From: Phycisphaerales bacterium
GTDB lineage: Bacteria > Planctomycetota > Phycisphaerae > Phycisphaerales > UBA1924
Assembly: GCA_947459215.1 (NCBI GenBank)
Contig: CANHCQ010000012.1
Coordinates: 1 to 64,000, forward strand
Direction: 5' to 3'
DNA: 64,000 nucleotides
The notes below the pieces were generated by a model that searched no databases, was not told the DNA's origin, and saw nothing but the letters and a program-made list of their open reading frames with translations. Positions 1-8,087 of the stretch are shown here, piece by piece. The first letter of the stretch is position 1; each line of letters begins with the position of its first letter. A program made the translations under genes and the position numbers.

Positions 1-272
1 GATGGGCGGGCCTGAAAGGCCCGGCTACTGGTGCAATGGCCGGGCCTAGAAGGCCCGGCTACTGGTGCGAGGGGCGGGCCTAGAAGGCCCGGCTACTGGT
101 GCGATGGCCGGGCCTGGAAGGCCCGGCTACTGGTGCGATGGCCGGGCCTGGAAGGCCCGGCTACTGGTGCAATGGCCGGGCCTAGAAGGCCCGGCTACTG
201 GTGCGAGGGGCGGGCCTAGAAGGCCCGGCTACTGGTGCGATGGCCGGGCCTGGAAGGCCCGGCTACTGGTTC
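1..272. repeat. Eight tandem copies of a 34-bp hairpin repeat
   Basis: Units begin at 1, 35, 69, 103, 137, 171, 205 and 239 with an exact 34-bp period and no spacers. Each unit carries the palindrome CCGGGCCT-(GGA or AGA)-AGGCCCGG, an 8-bp perfect stem with a 3-nt loop, followed by CTACTGGTGC. Units differ mainly at the GATGGC/GAGGGG/AATGGC start and in the loop. The array is cut by the window start, so the true copy number is unknown. The translated reading frames across it are repetitive by construction and are not taken as a gene. Bases 273-337 hold nothing recognisable before the next gene. Confidence 0.95.
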
Positions 273-337
273 TTTTGCGGGGCGTCAAAGGCGCCGCCCC
301 CGATGTCCACGGTTGGTGCGCGTGGTACGCTGTGGGC

Positions 338-1819
338 ATGAAGCGATGTGCTGCGGTTGTGGCGTTGTTGATGGTGGCTGTGGGCGCGGGTGGGTGCGCG
401 GGGGCGGGACGGACGGCGGGGTTCACTGAGCTTGTGAAGCTGGAATCGACGCGCTCGTGTGATCGGTGCGCGGGGTATCTGCTGCCGGGGCGGATCGAGG
501 CGAGTCCGGAGACGGTGTACCGGGTCGACTCGGACTTGCCGGAGATGTTCATGTCGACGGGGGTGTTGTACACGACGCGGGCGGAGTTGCCGGAGTTTTT
601 GACCAAGGACGGGAAGAGCGTGCCGCGGGAGATGCGGGTGCAGCGGAATGCGGGGTTTGCGGGGCTCGATCAATCGTTTGAGGTGTTTGTGTATCACATG
701 AGCTTCCCGGCGCTCGACGAGGCCCCCACCAGCCGTCGCGAGCGGCGGGTGGTGGTGTATGCGAAGAACGTGGGGAGTGCGGCGGCGGTGCTCAAGCCGC
801 GGCAGATCATGGAAGCGCATGGGACGATGGCGAAGGTGGACGGGCCGGAGTCGCGGCTGGCGTATCGGGTGATGGAGGATCGGTGGGAGCGGATGGTGGA
901 TGGGGTGAGGCTGGAGCCGGGGAAGGGGGAGGTGATTGCGTGGACGCCGCGGCTGAGTGTGAAGGGTGGGAAGGGGAAGGATGAGACGGAGAGTGATTTC
1001 GTGACGGGGTTGGTGCGGGTGGAGGTGGAGGGTGAGGAGGCGAAGGGGGACGCGAAGGCAGAAAGGCAGAACCCTTCCCCAACCCCTTCCCTCGGGGAAG
1101 GGGCTTCAAGGCATGGCGTGTTTGAGGTGACGGTGGTGGCGATCGATGGCGCGGTGGAGGCGGAGGATTTCGGGTCGGCGGCGGAGGCGCTGCTGGATGT
1201 GGGAGCGCGGTCCGCGGAGGGGGCGATGGATCTGACGATTCCGCCGCCGGAGTGTCATGTGCGGCGGGTGGTGGGCGTGTCGAAGAACTTTTTGTGGCGC
1301 GGCGATGATGTGCGGCTGGATGCGTCGAAGCTGGACGAGCGCGGGGTGTCGTTCCTGATGGCGGCGCCGGGGATTCAGACGCTGCAGTGTCCGCAGGCGA
1401 AGCAGACGCAGGACCTCTTGCTGAGCCCGGAGTTTGTGCATCCGGAGACGATCGGGAACTACATGCAGGAGTACCTGGTGACGCTGACGCTGGTGAACCC
1501 GAGCCCGGCGGCGAAGCTGGTGGATGTGCGCTTCGGCAAGCAGGATGCGGATGTGGGCGTGGCGTGGCAGGTGGATGTGGGCGACACGGCGGCGACGCGC
1601 GAGGCGCTGATGGACTATCCGACGCTGGTGGAGTGGGCGGGTGGATGGCGGAAGGATGACCTGCCGGACAACACGAGGTCGTTCTTCATGAATGACTCGG
1701 CGCGGAACGAGGCGCAGTGGATCGAGGTGCCGGCGAAGAGTGCGAAGACGGTGACGATCCGGATGATGCCGGTGGGGACGTCATCGCTGCCGTTTGAGGT
1801 GCGCGTGGTGGGCCGGTGA
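338..1819 (+). CDS. Putative lipoprotein of unknown function
   Basis: This is a 493-residue protein. The ATG at 338 is chosen because it opens a signal peptide: basic MKR, a hydrophobic stretch, then a Cys at residue 20 preceded by Ala-Gly-Gly, a loose lipobox. The open frame extends upstream only through the 34-bp repeat array, so earlier starts are rejected. The mature protein is predicted to be exported and membrane-anchored. I do not recognise a family. Around residues 245-260 there is an abrupt Pro/Ser/Gly-rich segment (PSPTPSLGEG) encoded by a palindromic repeat at about 1066-1110, which looks like an in-frame insertion. No operon partner is evident, since the next plus-strand gene starts 222 bp later. 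Confidence 0.7.
   Translation: MKRCAAVVALLMVAVGAGGCAGAGRTAGFTELVKLESTRSCDRCAGYLLPGRIEASPETVYRVDSDLPEMFMSTGVLYTTRAELPEFLTKDGKSVPREMRVQRNAGFAGLDQSFEVFVYHMSFPALDEAPTSRRERRVVVYAKNVGSAAAVLKPRQIMEAHGTMAKVDGPESRLAYRVMEDRWERMVDGVRLEPGKGEVIAWTPRLSVKGGKGKDETESDFVTGLVRVEVEGEEAKGDAKAERQNPSPTPSLGEGASRHGVFEVTVVAIDGAVEAEDFGSAAEALLDVGARSAEGAMDLTIPPPECHVRRVVGVSKNFLWRGDDVRLDASKLDERGVSFLMAAPGIQTLQCPQAKQTQDLLLSPEFVHPETIGNYMQEYLVTLTLVNPSPAAKLVDVRFGKQDADVGVAWQVDVGDTAATREALMDYPTLVEWAGGWRKDDLPDNTRSFFMNDSARNEAQWIEVPAKSAKTVTIRMMPVGTSSLPFEVRVVGR
1066..1110. repeat. Palindromic repeat inside the lipoprotein gene
   Basis: The stretch contains two CCCTTCCC-type words followed by CCCCTTCCC-TCG-GGGAAGGGG, a perfect 9-bp stem with a 3-nt loop at the end of the block. 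It resembles the C/G-rich hairpins found between genes elsewhere in the window, for example near 3298 and 34531. It keeps the reading frame open, so it adds residues rather than breaking the gene. Confidence 0.7.
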
Positions 1820-2041
1820 TGCGGAACGCTTGATGACTCGCGGGGGCTCTGCCGCGGCAACGTCGCGTCAATCGCGCGTGATGGTGGCTGCGTGGCCGCG
1901 TGGCTGCGGTGTCGCGTGATTGATTGAGGAAGTTTCCTCGTGGAAGTTGCGGTGATCGCGTGCCATTATGGAACGTGACTTCCCGCCGGTGGTCGGCGAA
2001 CGAGTAACGAGGCTCCGCTGGACGAGAGAGGAACAGGCCCT

Positions 2042-2314
2042 ATGAGCGCTCCGATGCTGCATGTCGAGGATGCGAAGCGGATCGGAGACGATCTTGGCGT
2101 TGACTGGAGCCGCGTGGATCCGGAGGAGTTTCGGCTGGGGCTCGAAGTGGAGCTGGAGCACGGCAGCCGCGACCCGCAGACGAACGTGACGAATGACGAC
2201 CCGGTGCTGACCGGCAAGATCGCGTGGGCGCACTTGAAAGAGTTTCCGGATTACTACACGCGGCTCAAGCGTCTGGAGTCGGAGGCGGTTTTGTTTTGGG
2301 CGCTCAGCCGTTGA
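2042..2314 (+). CDS. DUF5661 family protein
   Basis: This is a 90-residue soluble protein. It has the hallmark run of a DUF5661-type protein: VDPEEFRLGLEVELEHG, then DPQTNVTNDDPVLTGKIA and HLKEFPDYYTRL. The family has no established function, and I recognise it from this conserved text only. The ATG is preceded by a GAGAGGA ribosome-binding site. The 222-bp gap before the gene contains a small perfect palindrome, GAGGAA-GT-TTCCTC, at about 1926-1939, which could be an operator or just a hairpin. No signal peptide or membrane segment is visible. Confidence 0.7.
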   Translation: MSAPMLHVEDAKRIGDDLGVDWSRVDPEEFRLGLEVELEHGSRDPQTNVTNDDPVLTGKIAWAHLKEFPDYYTRLKRLESEAVLFWALSR

Positions 2315-2441
2315 TCTGCGGCGTGCTTTCGGGTGAAAGCTCGTCAGCACGTCTTTGGAGGGGACGAGGGTTGCTTTCTGCCCGCTCGCCGTGGACGCTC
2401 GCGGAAACGCGGGCGTTCACGGCATTGTTGAAAGGATACAA

Positions 2442-2981
2442 ATGAATGTTCGCGCATACATCTCGATGGCGGTGGCGGCGGTGGTGATCGGCGGCTGCAC
2501 GACTGCGCCGCGGAGCGAGGAAGGCCGCTCGGATATCCGCAGTGAGGCGATGGCGACGGTGACGAAGGCGCAGGGGCAAGATTCGACGCTCGCGAACGCG
2601 CTGAGCACGGCGAATGGGTATGCGGTGTTCCCGACGGTGGGCAAGGGCGCGGTGGGGATCGGGGCGGCGTATGGCAAGGGCGTGCTGTTCGAGCACGGCG
2701 TGGCGATGGGGTACTGCGATCTGTCGCAGGCGTCGATCGGGCTGCAGCTCGGAGGGCAGGGCTACTCGGAGATCATCGTGTTCAGCACGCCGGAGGCGCT
2801 GGCGAAGTTCAAGACCGGGAACTTCGCTTTTGATGCCCAGGCGACGGCGGTGGCGCTGAAGGCGGGCGCGGGCGCGAACGCGAAGTACGCGGACGGCGTG
2901 GCGGTCTTCACGATGGACGAGGCGGGGCTGATGTACGAGGCGTCGATCGGCGGCCAGAAGTTCAGCTATCAGCCGCTGTGA
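2442..2981 (+). CDS. YSC84/SYLF-domain lipoprotein
   Basis: This is a 179-residue protein. The start at 2442 is chosen because AAAGGAT lies just upstream and a short lipoprotein signal follows, with the lipobox ending IGGC. The mature part matches the SYLF (YSC84-related) lipid-binding domain: an N-terminal helix with NALSTANGYAVFPTVGKGAVGIGAAYGKG, then GLQLGGQGYSEIIVFSTPEAL, and a final FTMDEAGLMYEASIGGQ block. Bacterial members are small exported or outer-membrane-associated proteins of uncertain role, and lipid binding is inferred from the eukaryotic relatives. It stands alone, 127 bp after the DUF5661 gene. Confidence 0.85.
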   Translation: MNVRAYISMAVAAVVIGGCTTAPRSEEGRSDIRSEAMATVTKAQGQDSTLANALSTANGYAVFPTVGKGAVGIGAAYGKGVLFEHGVAMGYCDLSQASIGLQLGGQGYSEIIVFSTPEALAKFKTGNFAFDAQATAVALKAGAGANAKYADGVAVFTMDEAGLMYEASIGGQKFSYQPL

Positions 2982-3051
2982 GCGGGTGCGGGCGATGGGG
3001 ATAGGTGAACGCACATCGGTGCATGGCCATTCATGAAGAAGGAGCCGACAC

Positions 3052-3231
3052 ATGCTGTCATGGGCACTGACGTTTCTGGTGCTGGCGCTGATCGCTGGCT
3101 TGCTGGGGTTTACGGGTATTGCGGGGCAGTCGATGTACATCGCGAAGATTCTGTTCTTCGTGTTCATCGTGCTGTTTGTAATTGGGTTGATCTACGGCAT
3201 GGTGACGGGTCGGGGCGTGCCGCGGGCGTGA
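3052..3231 (+). CDS. DUF1328 small membrane protein
   Basis: This is a 59-residue protein made almost entirely of two hydrophobic helices (roughly residues 3-22 and 29-51) joined by [11 protein letters not shown]. That arrangement and the start [20 protein letters not shown] match the DUF1328 (YtjA-like) family of small inner-membrane proteins. The family is often found near stress genes but has no settled function. The ATG has an AAGGAG site 9 bp upstream. It follows the SYLF lipoprotein gene by 70 bp and may be co-transcribed with it. A perfect 11-bp hairpin at 3298-3322 lies downstream. Confidence 0.88.
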   Translation: MLSWALTFLVLALIAGLLGFTGIAGQSMYIAKILFFVFIVLFVIGLIYGMVTGRGVPRA

Positions 3232-3297
3232 TGTGGGCCGGCGGCTGGGAGCGGTTGCTCCGGACGAGCCCCACTTCGGCCTTGGTGCGCTCGGCCA

Positions 3298-3322
3298 CTC
3301 CTCCCCGCGGCGCGGGGAGGAG
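3298..3322. repeat. G/C-rich perfect hairpin
   Basis: CTCCTCCCCGC, a 3-nt loop, then GCGGGGAGGAG. It lies between convergent genes (DUF1328 on plus, membrane protein on minus). There is no T-tract, so it is better read as a dispersed palindrome of the CTCCCCGC type also seen at 34531-34690 than as a classic terminator. Confidence 0.6.
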
Positions 3323-3351
3323 AGCGATCGGGCTCGCATTGCTCGCCGCGA

Positions 3352-4206
3352 TCAGTGCTTTGGCTTCTTGCCTTCGATGGTGAGGTTCGCGCGGCTGGGG
3401 TGACCGAACCAGCCATTGTCGCCGTTGGGGCCCGGGTACTTCTCTTCGAGGACCTTGGCGACGTCGGCGATGTTTCCTTTGGCGTCGACCCAGCCGCCTT
3501 CGATGTCGGGGAAGTCGATGCAGCACTTCTCGCACTTCTCGGGACTGGTGTACTTGATGGGGCACCAGAAGGACTCGACGTTGCGGAGCATCTCGCTACC
3601 GAGGCTCCAGACGCCGGTCATCCAGTCGCAGTAGAGGCACCAGATGAGGTCGTAGCCGACGAGGCCGCTGAACTTCTGGCGGCTGATGTTGATCCATTCG
3701 GCGGTGTTGTACTTGGGGAGTCGCACCAGCCAGTGCAACGGCGGGTAGACGAAGATCTCGGCGATGCGGATGAGCGTGAAGAGCGGAACGGCGAGCGCGG
3801 TCCACCAGACGGCGGCGTGGTTGCGGAACCAGCCGACGCGGCGGTTGAGGGTGCTGACGATGCGCGGGCCCTTGCGGATGCCCGGATTGAGAGCCTCGTG
3901 GAACCAGGACCAGAGAACGAGCGTGGAGGCTTGGGCGGCGATGGAGATCGCGAGAAGCGTGAAGAGGCCGGAGATGCTGGAGATCCAGTCCGGCTCGGTG
4001 ATGCTGGAACGCGACCAGACGACAACGGCAGCGATGTGCGGGCCGTGGCAGAAGTAGAAGACGATGATGTCGAGCAGCGGGGCTTTGGCGCAGGCGTCGC
4101 AGGCACGCTGGCCGAAGGAGCCCAGGCGTACGAGGATGTGGAAGAAGATCGCGGAGGCGAGGAGGGCGGCGAGGGTGATGAGGAAGAACGTGAGCAGCGG
4201 TGGCAT
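3352..4206 (-). CDS. Multipass membrane protein of unknown function
   Basis: This is a 284-residue protein with about four hydrophobic segments: near residues 3-27, 46-64, 78-100 and 133-158. It ends in a polar C-terminal region of about 110 residues. It is rich in Cys pairs (CDAC near residue 36, CLYC near 192, and CEKCC near 228), which could bind metal. No known family is recognised. The ATG at 4206 starts a hydrophobic N-terminus. The gene is convergent with the DUF1328 gene and separated from the next minus-strand gene by a repeat-rich gap. Confidence 0.75.
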   Translation of the reverse strand: MPPLLTFFLITLAALLASAIFFHILVRLGSFGQRACDACAKAPLLDIIVFYFCHGPHIAAVVVWSRSSITEPDWISSISGLFTLLAISIAAQASTLVLWSWFHEALNPGIRKGPRIVSTLNRRVGWFRNHAAVWWTALAVPLFTLIRIAEIFVYPPLHWLVRLPKYNTAEWINISRQKFSGLVGYDLIWCLYCDWMTGVWSLGSEMLRNVESFWCPIKYTSPEKCEKCCIDFPDIEGGWVDAKGNIADVAKVLEEKYPGPNGDNGWFGHPSRANLTIEGKKPKH

Positions 4207-4251
4207 ACCGGGAGCGTAACACGAAGCCGGCGTGCGCGATGGAGTCGCGAC

Positions 4252-4386
4252 AGACGCCGAGCCTGACGAGTCTTCGAGGAAGGCTCGGATGGGTCGCAGC
4301 GGTGACGCCCGACAATGAGCGAGGTCGCAACCAACGGCGTGGACGATCCGAGGCTTCCTCGCGGAGCCTCGTCAGCCTCGGCGTCT
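4252..4386. repeat. MITE-like hairpin element, copy 1
   Basis: The left arm begins AGACGCCGAGCCTGACGAGT (4252 on) and the right arm ends CTCGTCAGCCTCGGCGTCT (to 4386). The arms are about 42 bp and nearly perfect inverted complements, around a 45-50 bp core. A second element with the same arms and a different core lies at 37840-37991. No reading frame fits inside. Confidence 0.85.
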
Positions 4387-4571
4387 TTGGTCGGCATTGG
4401 ATTTGAATGGAGGTGCCATCAGTCCGCCGGCTTTGCGGCGCGACTGATGCGGTTGTGAGCTTGGGCGCATGGGTTGCAGACGGCACCAGTCGCGCGGCTC
4501 GGAGCAGCCGCGGAGTGGTGGCACCGATGCGTGCGCCGCGCGGGCTGAAGCCCGCGGCTCTGATGAGTGAG
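4387..4571. other. Gene-free stretch with short palindromes
   Basis: This completes the gap 4207-4571. A palindromic word near 4419-4445 (AGTC-CGCCG ... GCGGCGCGACT) and CGGGCTGAAGCCCG at about 4541-4554 are visible. The 19-bp word GGGCTGAAGCCCGCGGCTC recurs exactly near 33256, upstream of the RidA gene, so it is a dispersed repeat. No credible reading frame or promoter is seen. Confidence 0.55.
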
Positions 4572-5624
4572 TCAGCCGCGCTGCACCATCCGGCGGATGG
4601 TGTCGGGGGATTCGGGTTGGCCGGTGCGGGTGCTGAGCAGCGCGGCTTGAGCGGTGGTCAGGATGCCCAGGTGATCCAGCGGCGGCGGGACCGCGGCGTG
4701 GGTGTCGAGCAGGCGATCGATCGCGTCGGCGATGGCGGCGACGCTGTGGGCGGGGCTCTTGACGGTGCGTCGTTGACGCGATTCGTCGACCTTTTCGCCC
4801 GCGGCGTTCACCAGTTCGAAGCCGTCGTCGTAGATGCGGAGGCGGCCTGAAGGGCCGAGCATGGTGACGACGCGGTTCCAGCGGCCGGCGTGGTCGGAGG
4901 CGACGATGGTGGCGCCGCGACCGTCGCTGAAACGCAGCAGCGCGGTGAGATCGCCGCTGAGGGCGCGGAGCGAGTCGCCGGCGACGGTGTGGACGCCCTG
5001 GCCGTGGGCGGGGGAGACGAACTGCGCGTCGACGGTTTCGGGTACGCCGAGGATGCCGATGGCGAGGTCGAGGGCGGAGAAGAGGAGCGAGCCGAGGGAG
5101 CCTTCTGCCGGGGTGTTCCACTGCTCGATGGTGAGGGTGCGGACGTAGCCGAACTGTTCGATGATCTCGGCGGCCTCGCGGTGGCGCTTGGACTGGCGGA
5201 GGTGCGGCAGGAAGCGGACGGGATCAGGGATCGCGACGTCTTCGGCGGGGTCGCCGACGCCAGGGGTGTGGAGGGCGAGGGCGGTGGCGGGGATGGGCTC
5301 CAGGGAGGCGACCTTGACGCCGCGGGATTTCGCGGCGGCGAGGGCGCGGTCGTCGGTGGCGTTTGGCTCGGCGCCGAAGTCTCCGGGGTCGAGGAGCAGG
5401 ACGAGCTTGGCGCTGGTTTCGGCGAGCGCGGCGCGGAGGTCGTCGATGGCATCGGCGTTGAGGGCCGCGGCGAGTTCACCGGAACGACCGCGGGCGGGGG
5501 AGCCGACTTGCTCGACGACGAGGCCGCAGAGCTCACAGAGTTCGTGCGCGAGCGGAAGCTGATCGGGCCGGAGCCAGAGGACGGCGGACTTGCCTTGGTC
5601 GCGTTTCTGAGCCACCGGGTACAT
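4572..5624 (-). CDS. Divergent Gfo/Idh/MocA-like oxidoreductase
   Basis: This is a 350-residue soluble protein. An N-terminal alpha/beta part ends near residue 150 with DPVRFLPHLRQSKRHREAA. A C-terminal part has the beta-sheet style of Gfo/Idh/MocA dehydrogenases: a variable-strand region with WNTPAEGSLGSLLFSALDLAIGILG, then GATIVASDHAGRWNRVVTMLG and a helix of SVAAIADAIDRLLD type. The classical glycine-rich NAD(P) loop is not obvious at the N-terminus, so catalysis is doubtful and the assignment rests on overall pattern. The ATG at 5624 is taken. A G-rich simple repeat separates it from the upstream ABC gene. Confidence 0.5.
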   Translation of the reverse strand: MYPVAQKRDQGKSAVLWLRPDQLPLAHELCELCGLVVEQVGSPARGRSGELAAALNADAIDDLRAALAETSAKLVLLLDPGDFGAEPNATDDRALAAAKSRGVKVASLEPIPATALALHTPGVGDPAEDVAIPDPVRFLPHLRQSKRHREAAEIIEQFGYVRTLTIEQWNTPAEGSLGSLLFSALDLAIGILGVPETVDAQFVSPAHGQGVHTVAGDSLRALSGDLTALLRFSDGRGATIVASDHAGRWNRVVTMLGPSGRLRIYDDGFELVNAAGEKVDESRQRRTVKSPAHSVAAIADAIDRLLDTHAAVPPPLDHLGILTTAQAALLSTRTGQPESPDTIRRMVQRG

Positions 5625-5658
5625 CCTAACGCATCGGGGCCGGGGCGGGCGGGGCGGG

Positions 5659-5712
5659 TGGATGGATGGATGGATGGGTGGGTGGGTGGGTGGGTGGGTG
5701 GGTGGGTGGGTT
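5659..5712. repeat. Simple repeat (GGAT)n then nine TGGG units
   Basis: GGAT is repeated about four times, followed by nine consecutive TGGG units on the plus strand. The run can form G-quadruplexes. It lies between two minus-strand genes, so the G-rich strand is the template strand for transcription of the upstream operon into the oxidoreductase-like gene. Confidence 0.9.
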
Positions 5713-5730
5713 GAAGCCGGCTTGGCGGGG

Positions 5731-6831
5731 TCAGGCGTGGGCGGCCATACCCGCGGCGATATCCGGGGACCGACCGGGCTCGACGCCTTCGGTGCGCCAG
5801 ACGCCGACCCAGTGGTCGTTGGCGGCCTCGATCAGGGCGTAGTCGGACGCAGGATCGTCGGTGCGGCGGACGGAGGCTGGCGTGTCGTGCCAGGGCCACC
5901 AGGCGGAGAGCACATTGGAGCCTGCAGCGATGGTCATCGCGGTGCGATCGTCCATGACTTCGCGGATGGTGGCGAGGCGTGCGGCTCGATTGCCGGGCCG
6001 GGGGATGCATGCAAGCAGGGCGCGGGTGTAGGGATGGCGGGGCGTCGCGAAGACGGCATCGACACGGGCGTATTCCACGACGCGACCGGCGTACATCACG
6101 CAGACGACGTCCGCGGCCTGGGCGACGACGCCCATGTCGTGGGTGATGAGCATCACGCTGAGACGGTGCGACGCGCGCAGGGCCGAAAGCAGGTCGAGGA
6201 TCTGGGCCTGAATGGTGACGTCGAGCGCGGTCGTGGGTTCGTCGGCGAGCAGCACGCGGGGCTTGCAGGCGAGGGCCATGGCGATCATGACGCGCTGGCG
6301 CATGCCGCCGGAGAACTGGTGCGGGTATTGATCGAGGCGTTGGCGCGGGTTGGTGATGCCGACCTCGTCCATGGCGGCGAGGGCGATCTCGCGGGCCTGC
6401 GCGTGCGTCGCGCTCTGGTGCAGGCGGATGGCCTCGGTGATCTGTTCCCCGACGGTGAAGACGGGGTTGAGGCTGGTCATCGGCTCCTGGAAGATCATCG
6501 CGATCTCGCGGCCGCGGATGGTGCGGAGCGTGCGTTCGTCGAGTTGGAGCAGATCGCGATCGGGTGTTGAACCGTTCCCTGCGAGCACGATGCTCCCGCG
6601 ATCGATGCGCGACGGGGGCGAGGGGATGAGCCGCATCGTCGTGAGCGCGGTGACGGACTTGCCGCAGCCCGACTCCCCCACTACGGCGAGGGTCTGACCG
6701 GGGTACATGGTCATCGAAACGCTGTCGACGGCGCGGAGGCGCGGGCCGCCGCGGTTGTCGAAGCTGACCGCGAGATCGCGGACGGTGAGAACCGGCGCCG
6801 CGTCCGCAATCGGTTTCGTGGCGTTGGTCAT
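5731..6831 (-). CDS. Peptide/nickel-type ABC transporter ATP-binding protein (OppD/DppD family)
   Basis: This is a 366-residue cytoplasmic ATPase that powers uptake of oligopeptides or similar solutes. It has Walker A GESGCGKS (about residues 52-59), the Q-loop [13 protein letters not shown], the signature FSGGMRQRV, Walker [13 protein letters not shown] and the switch His in LITHDMGVV. The oligopeptide-type C-terminal extension starts at [15 protein letters not shown]. The last 70 residues after the usual zone are unusual. The ATG at 6831 overlaps the permease stop by four bases (ATGA), so the two are translationally coupled. The frame stays open upstream to 7398 but there it runs antisense-like through the permease. 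Confidence 0.93.
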   Translation of the reverse strand: MTNATKPIADAAPVLTVRDLAVSFDNRGGPRLRAVDSVSMTMYPGQTLAVVGESGCGKSVTALTTMRLIPSPPSRIDRGSIVLAGNGSTPDRDLLQLDERTLRTIRGREIAMIFQEPMTSLNPVFTVGEQITEAIRLHQSATHAQAREIALAAMDEVGITNPRQRLDQYPHQFSGGMRQRVMIAMALACKPRVLLADEPTTALDVTIQAQILDLLSALRASHRLSVMLITHDMGVVAQAADVVCVMYAGRVVEYARVDAVFATPRHPYTRALLACIPRPGNRAARLATIREVMDDRTAMTIAAGSNVLSAWWPWHDTPASVRRTDDPASDYALIEAANDHWVGVWRTEGVEPGRSPDIAAGMAAHA

Positions 6832-7967
6832 GTCCGCGCCCTCTTGGGGTCGAGGGCTTCGCGGATGCCTTCGCCGACGAAGTTGAGCGCGAGGAGCGTG
6901 ATGCCCAGAGCGAGGCAGGGGAAGAGCAGCAGCCACCAGTTCGATTGGAAGGGGTTGAGTTCGGGCAATCCCTCGGCGGCGAGGTTGCCCCACGACGGCA
7001 GCGGCGGTTTGACGCCGATGCCCAGGAAGCTCAGGAAGCTCTCCTGTAAGATCGCCTGCGGTACGGTCAGCGCGGCGTAGACGGTGATCGGGCCGACGAG
7101 GTTCGGAAGCAAATGCACGAAGATGATGCGGCGGCGCGAGGCTCCGATGGCGCGGGCGCTCTCGACGAAGGGGAGCTGCTTGAGCGAGAGCACCTGACCC
7201 CGGATGACGCGGGCCATGGTGAGCCACGACACGCCGCCGATGGCGATCAGCAGCACGCCGAGATCGAGGATGGCGCGGCCGGTGGGCGAGACCTGCCGGG
7301 GCGGGATGGCGGCGAGGGCTTGGGTTTCGAGCGCGGCTTTGGCGGCGGCGTCGAGCGGCGCTGTGCTGCCGCGTTCGGTGTGTCGCTCGGCCATCCACGC
7401 GGCGCGGGCACCCTCGCGGCTGATGTACTCGGCGAGGACGGAATCGGCCGCGACCGCGAGGAGGACGACGAGAAGGACGTAGGGCAGGCCGTAGAGGATG
7501 TCGACGATCCGCATCATGACGGCGTCGACACGGCCGCCGATGAAGCCGCTGATCGTGCCGTAGGCGGTGCCGATGACAACGCTGAGGAAGGCGGCAGCGA
7601 GACCGATCGCGAGCGAGACGCCGCCACCGGCGAGGAGGCGGACGAGCAGGCTGCGGCCAAGGGCATCAGAACCAAGAAGGAAGGACTCCTTCGGCGCCGG
7701 CGCGACGAACGACGGCGGGATGCGGGCGTTGGCGATCTCGCCGGCGTTGTAGCGCGGGATGGGCACGCCGCTGGAGTTGGATGCGCCGAGCGTCCACGGC
7801 AGCGTGAGGAGACACGCGGCGGCGATGACAGCGAGAACCGCGATGCCGAGGATGCCGGCGAGGCTGCGGGTGAGCGGGTTGTCACGCGTGCGCGGCGGGG
7901 CCATGATGGCGAGGACGCTGGGCTCGCCGTGATCGGTGGTGCGGGATGTCGGGGCCGCGGCGGACAT
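6828..7967 (-). CDS. ABC transporter permease, OppC/DppC family
   Basis: This is a 379-residue inner-membrane permease, longer than the usual 290-310. An N-terminal helix (about residues 35-57) is followed by FLLGSDALGRSLLVRLLAGG, the OppC family entry motif. Five more helices follow, with the cytoplasmic EAA-like loop SARAIGASRRRIIFVHLLPN, and the protein ends ALNFVGEGIREALDPK. Between helices, about residues 180-245 form an extra polar loop (GARAAWMAERHTERG and on) that ordinary OppC proteins lack. The matching OppB permease and binding protein are not in the window. Confidence 0.92.
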   Translation of the reverse strand: MSAAAPTSRTTDHGEPSVLAIMAPPRTRDNPLTRSLAGILGIAVLAVIAAACLLTLPWTLGASNSSGVPIPRYNAGEIANARIPPSFVAPAPKESFLLGSDALGRSLLVRLLAGGGVSLAIGLAAAFLSVVIGTAYGTISGFIGGRVDAVMMRIVDILYGLPYVLLVVLLAVAADSVLAEYISREGARAAWMAERHTERGSTAPLDAAAKAALETQALAAIPPRQVSPTGRAILDLGVLLIAIGGVSWLTMARVIRGQVLSLKQLPFVESARAIGASRRRIIFVHLLPNLVGPITVYAALTVPQAILQESFLSFLGIGVKPPLPSWGNLAAEGLPELNPFQSNWWLLLFPCLALGITLLALNFVGEGIREALDPKRART

Positions 7968-8087
7968 GCGTGTGCAAGATAGCGTGGGAAGGGAAGGGAC
8001 GGCGCACAGATTGGGGACATTCGGTCTCGCCCAGTCGCGGCCGACTTCTCGCCGTGCTGCCCAAGGGCACAGCCGATTGCTCCAAAC

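Noticed and set aside
1..272. CRISPR array
   Set aside because: 34-bp units are contiguous with no unique spacers, contain a central palindrome, and no cas gene follows.
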